A DNA stretch of 32,870 nucleotides, from contig BMAT01009044.1 of NCBI GenBank assembly GCA_019649035.1, positions 34,930 to 67,799 of the forward strand, read 5' to 3'. Below the pieces are notes generated by a model, which worked only from the letters and a program-made list of their open reading frames with translations, was not told the DNA's origin and ran no database searches. Origin of the DNA: Elysia marginata (taxonomy: Eukaryota; Mollusca; Gastropoda; Plakobranchidae). The position numbers were made by a program, and so were the translations under genes. Of the stretch, positions 10,880 through 25,700 are shown piece after piece. Numbering within the stretch: the first letter of the stretch is position 1; the number at the start of each line of letters is the position of its first letter.

Positions 10880-12170
10880 ATTGGAATAGGAAGACATCGT
10901 TTTTGCAAACTCAATGATGTGCCTATAAACATCAATAGTATTGTTGGGGAAAAGGCGTGTTCACCACCCTGTGGCATGAACGCAAAGGACGGTAGCATTA
11001 CTATGAAAAAAAAACCAACAAAACTATTGATAAATGGGCAGAGTATATTGCTGAGTTATTTGTCTTGCAACCAGTCCAAATAAGTCTTAAGTCGAAATTG
11101 GAAGATAGACAGATATTGGTATAACAGAAAAGCATATTTTCTCTACTATAAATACAACAAACAGAAAAGCTCTATCATGCTTCTGTACGAAGTTATAACT
11201 GTTTGAAGTTGGCAGGGTTAGGACTTGTGAAACTTCAGAAAAGGGAGAAAACAGCAGTAAAAGTTTAGAAAACTACAAGGGTATTGAGGCCTCAGCAATC
11301 ATACCAAATAAAATTAAACACCTAAATAATGAAATTTCAACACCCATCAGGAATGGAAACTGTTTAGAATAGGTTTTAGTGTCAATATCTAACTTTTTAA
11401 AATATTTGACTTCTGAAGACCCACTTAACTTTAAAAGCCTATATCTCCAAACTAAGCCTTCCGACTTACGACTCATTTGGACTGAATGCAAGACATTTGA
11501 TGATGACAGACCAGAAGAAAGAAATATCAAGAAAACCCTTAAATGACCGGCCTTTCTGACAGAAAAGGTTCGGCAGGCTAGATATAATATAACTATAAGT
11601 AATATGAAAAGAAGAGAGCTGTTTGTTCACATAAACTAGCAATAGAAGCTACAAAAACTGTAAGCGATTTTGGAATGTAGACAATGACGTTTGTTTTTAA
11701 TGAATATGACATTGAAAATATACCCTGGAAAACGTCATATTTTTTTATCACACTACACAAGAAGGTTGGAGCATCAGACTGTGAAATTCGCCGAACCGCA
11801 AGTCTCCTGAGTCATCCGACGAAGTTAATATTAAGGACTTGATATATGGGTTAAGGGAAATTTGTATTCGGAGTAGACAGCAGCGACATGCGTGGATAAT
11901 GAACTCAGTACTTTTCAACAGATAAAATTAAGTACATGTAAAAGACAAGGATGTGTTTTATTTCCAGGCCTGTTCTTCCCCTACACGTACAACAAAGAAA
12001 GATCATGTGTCATATTAAAGGACATTCTGATATCTTTTTTAGGGGCATAAACATCGATAATCTCCGGTATGTAGATGATGTGGTACTGCAACAGACCTGC
12101 AGAATTTACAAGACACAAAGGATGCTGAGAGAGTTAATTTTTTTATCTTCAAAATTCTAGTTTGAAAACT
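10880..12170 (+). pseudogene. Non-LTR retrotransposon remnant: reverse transcriptase half, interrupted by MITE B
   Basis: In order on the + strand: a linker with SIVGEKAC and AKDGSI; DKWAEYIAEL up to 11060; MITE B; then FDDDRPEERNIKKTLK from 11498; EATKTVSDFGM and the fingers stretch KKVGASDCEIRRTASLLSH around 11765-11815; TAATCVDNELSTFQQIK; RQGCVLFPGLF from 11943 (usually RQGCVLSPDLF); and the catalytic box LRYVDDVVLQ at 12062-12091 (YADD in active relatives). The frame shifts several times and there are in-frame stops (for example within YSE*TAA at 11874-11876). The segment that should hold the other catalytic motif (FxDYxKAFD) is absent between about 11830 and 11862. It is a non-functional fossil of the same LINE type as the endonuclease piece to the left. 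Confidence 0.85.
11061..11495 (-). mobile_element. MITE copy B (435 bp), inserted inside the LINE reading frame
   Basis: It is bounded by TGTCTTGCAACCAGTCC on the left and, in reverse complement, TGTCTTGCATTCAGTCC on the right, followed inward by matching AAATRAGTC blocks. TT lies on each side, and removing the element plus one TT restores the LINE codons ...GAG TTA TTT GAT GAT. The whole length aligns with MITE A at 6200-6590 in the opposite orientation. It has no coding capacity. Because the host frame is known, the ends are defined to the base. Confidence 0.9.
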
Positions 12171-14619
12171 TATTCACCCAAGGGTTATTTAAAACTCCCT
12201 CAAGAATTTCATCCCTTGTGTAAAGTTTAAAGGGCTAACATTGACGTAGGGGCATAACATTCTACAATGAATATGATGTTAAGATGAAAATAAAAAAACC
12301 TCAAATACTGATGTACAAGACTTTGTATCAAATAAATATTCATTTATTTCAACTACATGAACAATCATGCATTAACGTCTGAGCAAAAAAATATACTCTA
12401 AATAAGACTTACAGCGTTACCAGTTTTTACAGATCAAAACCTATTATCCCTCCCAGACATTTCTTTCTTTCCAACTTCCATAATACATGTCATTGTGGAA
12501 CTTCACACGAACAAATCCCAAAGTACCTTTATTTAAAAAAAAAAACAGGAATAACTTGAAATAAAACTGCTGAAATGATAGTAAGTTTCAGTAGAGTTGA
12601 AAAACTTGTATAATTATGTGGCATGTAATTCACTAGAGTTCCAAATACTCTCTTTCGCTATCTTCTATTTTCAAAAGGCTTCCCTATTTTGCACAAAATT
12701 GCGCAATTACTTCAACAAATATACCAGCAAATGCATTGGGCTGTAGCCAGCAAACAAAGTATTTGAATATACGCAGGTCAAAATTTTGTTTCTTTTTTCC
12801 TTACTTTGTTGTTGAACATAAGAACAGCAATCACTTTCTTTTCTGTTTTTTTTTCTTTAAATATAAAAAAGAGTTACAAGGTAAAAGAAAAACTAAAAAA
12901 ACTTAAATTCCTTCTGATAAAAAATTATACATGCTTTCCTTGAGTTGAAAAGTTTGAAACTTATGAATTTTTAATAAAAATAATCCATAAGAACTCAATC
13001 TTTAAAATGTACAGTCATTCTAATACATTTAAGAGATCGACAATAGAAATCAAAACTAAGAGGCATTCTGACGGGCATAGAAAAAAAGAAAGCGTTGGAT
13101 ATTTTTTCCCTAAATATCATGTTTGTGATAAATGATGTGTACCTCAATAAAAAATATAAATAAAATTTAAGAGGCAATGCAGCAATGCTATCTGTAAATT
13201 ATATTATAAAACATAAAAGGACATCAACTTTTAAAGAAACTTTAAAGCAAAACAGAAAAAAATGTTAGCTAGAAGTGGCCTGTCTTTCTGCTATGCCTCC
13301 CTACAATAAATTTGAATTATATCAGAAAAAAGGGTTTTAAATCCTTATCATCGTATTTCAAACAAAATTAATGTTTCTGATGGTTTAATGTTAACTTCAT
13401 GATTGAAAAATAACATTAATAGCATATTTCAATATAATTATAGAATGTATTAATATCTCAAATAAATACATGTAAGTCAAGTGACTGAGCCATATCCCTT
13501 AAGCAATTTCTAAAAAACCCTTAAATTATTGCTGTTTGTAATCTTACAATCAACAGTAAAACACCATACTCTCCAAATCAAAATCAAAAGCTCACAAACT
13601 AGTGAAACCCGTGGCCTAAGTTTTTTTTTTTTCCTGTAACAGACCTGGACTTGATATAGGGATTACAAAATTTTAGAACAGAATTGAAATCATTGCAGCA
13701 ACGCAAGTGGTGCAAAATCCTTGAGGGACAGCTATATATGGTGAGGACTGGAGAACATTCTACAAAGTATTATTACATCAAAATGACTTGCTTCATATGC
13801 TTGATTTCTTATGAGACAAGAAAAAGAATGAGTGAATTGTACAATTAACTTGCGGATCTGATTATAACTGGGCAATTGACATATTTCCTTAAAAATCCAT
13901 TCCAACCAGGTTTTTCATGTAACATTCCTCATTTCTTTTGTTAGCAAGATACTTTATTCAAAACCAGATAATGCTATATATTCCAATTTTAGGATATTTT
14001 GCTGGGGAGATATCAAAACCAACCACTTTTAGATTATGACAAATATTCATTGGAATGTTTCATTAAGGGCTAAATTATCGTTTTCTACATCTTCTAAGTG
14101 CTTTCAATGTAAAGTTTGAAATCAAATACAAAAGCAGAATGGCTTATTATAGGGACATTTATCATTAGTTATCAGTTAAGACACCTCACAGAAGCTCCAA
14201 AAATAAAAACTAGCCTGTCTGCAAAAAGTAAACCAAATCGACAACGAGTACCGGTACTATAGGGATCTCCTCTTGAAAGGACTGGCTAAATCAAAACTGA
14301 ATGTGCAGTACATTACTATTATATTTTACAAATCTACTCGCGATTAAGTGAGCCTAGCCTCCATTGCGGTGAAATTACCTGAAAATTTGTTTTGCCATAC
14401 AATTATAAATTTATTGACAAATCAAAGACTAGAGGACTTCCTAATGTATTAAACAGACATTCACACCAATTTTTCTCTCTAACTCATAAGAAATGTAATT
14501 TTTAACTGAAGGAAAAAACAGCATCATGGCACGCACTTGCACACTACACCTTTTGCTCTGATATCAACTATTAATCCACCNNCCCCCCCCCCCCAAATCA
14601 AAACGCCAAGCAAACTAAA
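12171..14619. other. AT-rich intergenic region, no gene recognised
   Basis: Many A/T runs and no conserved reading frame on either strand. Part of it may be TRAPPC3 3' UTR on the - strand, since AATAAA words in that sense occur at 14410-14415 and 14620-14625. A C-run preceded by two undetermined bases lies at 14581-14594. Confidence 0.6.
14581..14594. other. Undetermined bases and C homopolymer
   Basis: Two N bases are followed by twelve C. This looks like an unresolved homopolymer in the assembly, so the length here is uncertain. Confidence 0.95.
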
Positions 14620-14625
14620 TTTATT
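14620..14625 (-). terminator. Candidate TRAPPC3 polyadenylation signal
   Basis: AATAAA on the - strand (TTTATT as given) lies only about 23 bases past the stop codon, which would make a very short 3' UTR. The next one is at 14410-14415. Either or neither may be used. Confidence 0.3.
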
Positions 14626-14647
14626 TAGACCCTAAATTATGACTGTT

Positions 14648-19538
<4,891 letters not shown>

Positions 19539-19679
19539 GTCACCTGAAAAATTTATAGAGGTGAATTAATAGTATGTAAAACTTAGTTTCACTCATGAAT
19601 TATTTCGATAGTGGCAAATGATTTTCTCACAAATGTAAAAAATAGGGATAGGTAGGGAGACACAGATAGGCAGAATTAT

Positions 19680-19920
19680 AAGAGAAAAAAAAATAGAACT
19701 AAGGAGGAGAGGAGGAGGGGGAAGGAAGAGGAGGATAAAGAAGGATGAGGTGGAAGTAAGGAGGCTCCAGGAGGAACCAAAAAGGATGGAAAGAGAGGAA
19801 GGAGAAGTGTGAGAAAGAAATGGAAGGAGGAGGTATGAGTTTTAAAGGAATGAAGAATAAAACTATTAAAAGGGAGAAGGGGGATGAGGAAGAGGAAAGA
19901 AAGTTTTTTTATAAAGAGAG
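19680..19920. repeat. Polypurine (GA-rich) low-complexity tract
   Basis: About 240 bases are almost entirely A and G on the + strand, hence polypyrimidine in the sense of TRAPPC3. It lies about 150 bp upstream of the TRAPPC3 start codon exon. Confidence 0.9.
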
Positions 19921-21259
19921 GTATTGAAGAGTACTCAACCAGGCATAAAACCATTTAGTACTTGTATTCAAGTTTTAAATCTCATGAGTCATATCCAGTG
20001 CAACAAGAATTCAGTGTTTTCCTTTCTAATTCTATATTGCCCATATGCAATACTTACATTGAGCTCAGTAGCCAACTAGGTAAGACCTAAAAGTTTATTT
20101 TGATGCTCAACCAGTCTGTCCTACCCACTGCAATGATAGCCTGCAAAAAACCCTAGCCAATGCCCAATTTCTTAAGTTACAGTATTTGAGACTGTGACAA
20201 AATGTCTTAAATCTGTAGTTTGTGATGGGGGCCAAAGTATTTTCAAAAATGACACAAAAATAAAAATACTGTCATCACTCATATTGATGTGACGTTATTA
20301 CTTTCTCAAATTGCATCATTATGCTCTGTCAGAAATTTTAAGTGAACTGATGAAAAAGTATAGAAACTGTCACACTCAAAATCTGTCGGTTCTGATGCAG
20401 GACAAAATTGTTGTCCACCATCGACATCACAACCAAAAGATTTTTGAATTATGTTATTCTCTTTATTTCTTAAAAACTGTAAGGGCCATTCCATGTCACG
20501 TTTACAACTTACATTTCAGAGGCATTTTTCTCTCTTTGCAGATGATTTATGAGAAGTCAGAGGGACTTACTACCACTCTGTTTTTTCCATTTACCATAAT
20601 TGAACCATTTTTCTATGTATTGATACCAAATATAAGGCCACTGAGTGTCATCTTGGAGTGTTTTCTGAACATAACAAAACGTCAACTCTGAATGGCCACT
20701 ACAAAATGGACGCCTATCACTATCTTCCATTGAAATAACTCTTATCATGGGGTGCCTTATCCATTAAAAACTTGTTTTGTGGTAGAAGTGTCTCGGATTG
20801 ACCAACTGCAACAACATTTTAACCGTCTATTTGGGTGAGAGTGAAACTCTAGTGCATGTATGTTCGGAGAGAGAATTTGAACATCTGAAAATTAGGGGAA
20901 ATGTTTGTGGATGAAAGGGTTGACAATGTAAAATGTGACTAGATGATATATGAGAGAAAGATTCCATGAAGTGTAGACATTGCCAGAATAAGTAAACTTT
21001 TTGGATAAAATTTTCAACACTACCAAATGATGTAGTTTGAGATGGATACAATACAATGCAAGAGTTTGTTTATTTTTAGGACAGGCTTAAATTTTCTTTG
21101 CTATGCCTTGAAATATTTTGTCCACCATATAAGGCATATCGACAGAATCACAACCTTTTGTCACAGCCTCATTTACTCAATAGCCCATCTACATGCCAAT
21201 CTTGAGGACATTCACTTAGTCCATTAAAAACTGCATATTTTAGCATTCCTCTCTGGAGG

Positions 21260-21670
21260 TCTGACCGGCACTGCCGGTCTGCTCAGCGAGACTCACAATT
21301 TGCACCCACAATTGACCCTTTGAAATCATTCATTGCCCCATTGAGGCCTGATCATCCACTATGCATGTGTTGTGTACAGGAGGCCTGTATCTACACTTCA
21401 CTAATAAGACTACCGGTACTCTAACTACCCTAAAACCCTAGAAGTGAATACACTTAATTCTCAGTTATAACAATGAATCCCAACAGGTGGGAATGAAGGC
21501 CTCGGAGTCAGGTTGTAGAACAGAAGGTATTTTGTAACACGACTTTCCACAACACTGACAACTCCATGACTGACGAGTCCTCGAGCGCTGCAGTTCAGCC
21601 TCGAGCCCGCCGCCAGGCCTCGGCTTCCTTCACCGATCTCCGTTACTCCACTGAGTACCGGGTCAAAGGT
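21260..21670 (-). promoter_or_regulatory. CpG-richer block, possible TRAPPC3 promoter or 5' exon region
   Basis: This is the only clearly CpG-dense stretch between the two start codons, densest at 21560-21665. It includes the perfect 17-base palindrome GACCGGCA-C-TGCCGGTC at 21263-21279. Because TRAPPC3 seems to need an upstream non-coding exon, its promoter may lie here. It could also be an inserted repeat; no transcription evidence is available. Confidence 0.3.
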
Positions 21671-22329
21671 GACCAATTTCACCACACATGTCCTAGTAAA
21701 TGAATGGCACATTGATTTTTGGTTATAGATAAGTAAGCTAAAACAACAGGGGTGGGAGCAAACGAAAAAGCGAATTTTAAAGCCTCAACAAAGGCAACTC
21801 TCACCTAATTATGAAGTGTAGATTAGCTACTCTAAATGCAATGAAAGTCTTAAACCAAGATATGATATAAGAACTCAACTTCTTTATACAGTCCACGACT
21901 TAGAAATAGAATCTATGTATCTAGACCTAAAATCTTTGCTGTTGTCTATCTTTTCTTCATTATTCAGTGTTTTTCCTGAGAGGGTTGGACTAAGCGGAAG
22001 TAAACATTGTAGATCCAAAATCGAAAGTAGAATTTGTTATGAAGAATTTGATTCGACGAAATTCAGAGCTTAATCCAATCAATTTCACGAAAACATACAG
22101 CAACGTACCGGAAACAATATGGTTGCTTACAGTATAGTACGTATGGCTTATAAATGTGTGAAATTGTGAATCCTAAGAGTTTTAGGCCAATGAATATAGT
22201 CAGACTAGTAGACAGTGAGATGCAGAATTAATGAAACCACTGCGTGTGATGGGATTTCAGAGCAAGATATGAGTTGAAATCGGAAAAAATGACATTGTTT
22301 TTGAGACTATCATTAGCAAAAGATTCTTC

Positions 22330-22420
22330 AGAGACTTAAGCTAGATCTAGATCTAGATTCTAGAATCTAATCTAGATATCAACACTACTTCTAATCTAGA
22401 TATCAACACTACTTCTAAAT
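22330..22420. repeat. CTAGATCTAG-rich segment with a perfect 24-bp tandem duplication
   Basis: The unit beginning CTAATCTAGATATCAAC occupies 22367-22390 and is repeated exactly at 22391-22414. It is preceded by overlapping CTAGATC words and the palindrome GATTCTAGAATC. Confidence 0.9.
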
Positions 22421-22713
22421 TTCTGGCCTAACTCTGAACATATCACAATCCCCTTGAATGTCGTGATCTATCTACTCTGTCATTAAATAGTTAAAATACT
22501 ATAGATTGAGGTTTATTGGCACCCTTCAAATTAGTCCTAGCCAAGCCGAAGACTGTAAAATAGGCCTACATGTGTAGATTAGATCTTGATAGATCATCTT
22601 GTCTCTAGATAATTTGTCTTGAGAAGCTTTTAAGTCAACAGTAGTAATTCTACCTCTAAGTTCTAGATATATAGAGTCTTTATCTATCGCTAATTTGTTG
22701 CTCAAATTTCAAC

Positions 22714-22789
22714 ATGACGGATTATCAAGAGGAGCAAAGAAATGAAATTGAAGCCCTTCAATCAATTTATAACCCAGATGAAATAGAGA
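22714..22789 (+). CDS. RWDD1: RWDD1 exon 1 (residues 1-26, split Ile26)
   Basis: The start context is caacATGacg and the donor gtaagg. It encodes the conserved N-terminus MTDYQEEQRNEIEALQ and ends with one base of the Ile26 codon. Confidence 0.95.
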
Positions 22790-25700
22790 GTAAGGGTTGC
22801 ACTTTTATTTGACATTATCATTATGTTTGTCAATTACTAATCTAGGTGAAAAGATCTAGATTCTAGATTCAATATTTCCATTGTAAAATCATGAAAACTT
22901 GTAATTCTTTTTATGGGTGGCACACTCACCACCTGCAACCTTTTTTTTTTCAGAATTCCAATTTTCAATCTTTTTATTAATTTTAAATTAACACTAATAA
23001 CAGTAGTCTTGATCGAGAAAGTTTTTGACAATTGATATATATATATATTGAAAAGCTCAAGACATTTTACCACAATGTTTTGGTTCTTTTATTTCAGTTT
23101 TACTTGTCATGAGAAATTTGAAATTTTAATTTAATAATATAAGGATGAAGTTGAGATTTCGACTCCTTTCTTAAGATTTATAACTATTACATAATTACTA
23201 TAAGAAAAACATGATTTGGTGTTATATTTTGTAAGAACTACTATCATTAATGAAAGAATAAAATTAAAGTTTGAATTAAAACAGTACACAAGTTGAGCAT
23301 GAATTTTTAAAATTCCTTCCTAAGCAAAATCCTAACTATAAGGTCTGTAGAGATTCAGAAACGCCTATAGAAATTCCCTTAAACATATGTTAGGGAAAAC
23401 AACAAATTGTGTTTACAGTCACTGAGCTTTTAGTAAAATTACTTTGTAACCATTTGAAGATCTGACTCATTTGTCACATTTTGTGTTTATTTGCATTCTT
23501 ATTTCATTTTTCTGCAGTTATCGAAACAGAGCCTTACCATAAATTCACTGTTAAAGTTATCCCCCAAGATGCCGAAAATTTCCCTGACCATGCAAGTAAG
23601 TTGACTTTGTTGTCAAATTTAGACTTCAATTCCCTCAGGTTCTGTTCTTATCTTCTAAGCTCTCTTAATTTTGCATTAATATATTTTTCAAAGCTTGTTT
23701 TTAAGGCTCTAAGTTAGCTTTGAAAAAATTTCATGTGGCAAATAAACCTGCAAAGACAGAGTCATTCAATTGATTTTTTTCCCCTTTTTATACAAGAAAG
23801 ATATTTTGTGATATTTTATTATTTATAAATTTAATTGGTGTAATTTGAATTATTTTCCAAATGCAATACATGAAATAAAATTTTAAATTTTAAAGTAAAT
23901 TTGCTCATAAAAATTATGGAATTTGATGGATCCATAGTGCTGTCATGTTCTTGATAGGTGACAAACATTTTAGTGACAACAGACATAAGGCTGAAGTTGT
24001 AATTTTTAATGTCAAAGTTCTTTTTTAAATTAGTTTTAAAGTTTTCGTCTTCATTTTTTTTTTTATAAAAATGAGCCTTTTAGTTTATTCAGGGTAAAGG
24101 TTAAATTTTTCTGCTTGGTATATTTTATGCCATAGAAAGGCTGTTTTCAAGTTATATACAATTCTTACACTAAGAAAGGGAAATCTTCAAAAATTCAAAT
24201 CAGTCCTACAATAAATTTATCTTAAAGAACTGTCACATAATTTTTGTATTCCAAATATGATCATCTGTACAAAAAAATATTTGATGTTTTTTGTTTTGCT
24301 ATGTTCTGAATTTATGATGAGCATTTAACATAGTTATCTACGTACATGTATTCAATTGAAGTCCCAAAAAATCTTACATGGTGCAATTTCCCTTTTTGTC
24401 AATTGTTCTTATGTGCCTGTGACAAAAGGCCGTGTGGCGTGTCGCGAGTGGTGTTATGTCAGGCTTTGAGGTTCAATAAAATGTTTCAGAACTAAAACTA
24501 TGTTGAATATTCTTGCTTGAAATATGTAATGGGCTGAAAGCAACGTTTTGAACACAAATAATTTTTACAGAACACAATATTGAGAGCACAGAACCCATTA
24601 TGCCGCAAGTGATTCTGACATGAAAAAAAGTCATACTTTTAGAGTCACGGGTGATTCTTACATGAATTTCAAAAAGTGGTAACTTTGTACTGATGATGCA
24701 AGTCTTTAGAGTATCAAAAATACTTAAGTTTTAACATCAATAAATCCACTGCTTTCTGCTAGAACTATTAGAATTAAATGGGACCTTTTGAAAATTAATA
24801 TGAAATGTTCACTGAGTAAAATAATCCTGCACCAAAAGTTGTCTTTTACGCAAAACGACCTTTTGTCAAAGCGACATATAGTTTTGCCTTTTTTGTTTCT
24901 TCTTTCCAGTAATGAAGAGTAAAACTCTTATGACAGAATGCATAAAATGCTTGTAAAAGGAAGAGACTCTATTTTTTTTTAAAGATGTTTTTGTTTTAAC
25001 GAGTTCAGTAGATATAATTGTTAATGATTTTATGCATTTACTTTTCAGAATAGTATTTGAGCAAGTTGAACTTTGTGAGTGATCAAAGAGAAAGGATGGT
25101 TTTAAATTTAACTTAAAAATAAATGGTGCAGTAGTTTACCTAAGTTTTTTATATTTAAAAAACTGCTTCGTTCATTCTCCCATCTGCATACAGTGTCAAC
25201 GAATATTCAGTTTACTTACACTGCTGACTACCCCGATTCAGCACCTGTTATGGAATTTGCAGAATCCGAGAATATGAATGATTCACAGTTGGATTCTTTG
25301 ATGGAGTTTATGAAGGGTCAGGTGAGAAACTCAAAAGATAATATTGACAAAAAATAAAAGAATAGAAAATTTACGATTAAAGATAAAAAAAATAACATAT
25401 TGTAAAAATTCTTTTTATTGAAGGCTTACTTTGACTCGTTTGAGATGTGCAACTGAACTGTTCTTTGATGAATTTGAAATGAGTCTCATCTATTTAGCTG
25501 TATGGTGTGCGTGCTTTTTTTAAACTGAGACCTCCATGTTTTAGATAGGGGTAGGTAAAGAAATCTCTCAAAATTGTAAGTATTTGTTCTCATTGTTACT
25601 GTACTTTTAATTTGTCTTTTCTCTTAACCAGAATATTTTTTTTCTTTCGATATTACCGCACTGATTTTTTTTTACAGGACTAAAAGTGAACATTACATTT

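Larger units (their letters stand above)
19539..22713. other. Divergent interval between the TRAPPC3 and RWDD1 start codons (3175 bp)
   Basis: This interval must hold the 5' UTRs and promoters of both genes. It contains a polypurine tract (19680-19920), unremarkable AT-rich sequence with a 126-codon open frame of no known family (20311-20691), a CpG-richer block (21260-21670) and CTAG-rich repeats (22330-22420). No TATA box could be assigned with confidence. Confidence 0.6.

Noticed and set aside
20348..20375. CTGATGA...GAAAC resembling a hammerhead ribozyme core
   Set aside because: The bases between the two core boxes cannot form stem II, and no sequence nearby pairs to give stem I or III with a cleavage site.
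20311..20691. The longest open frame in the window (126 codons, + strand)
   Set aside because: Its residues show no family motif, repeats or splice context that fits a gene. Flanking AT-rich sequence and overlapping frames on the other strand make it likely chance. It might be part of an unrecognised repeat.
21565..21595. CTGACGAG followed by a CTCGAGCG palindrome, again hammerhead-like
   Set aside because: The required GAAA box is absent.
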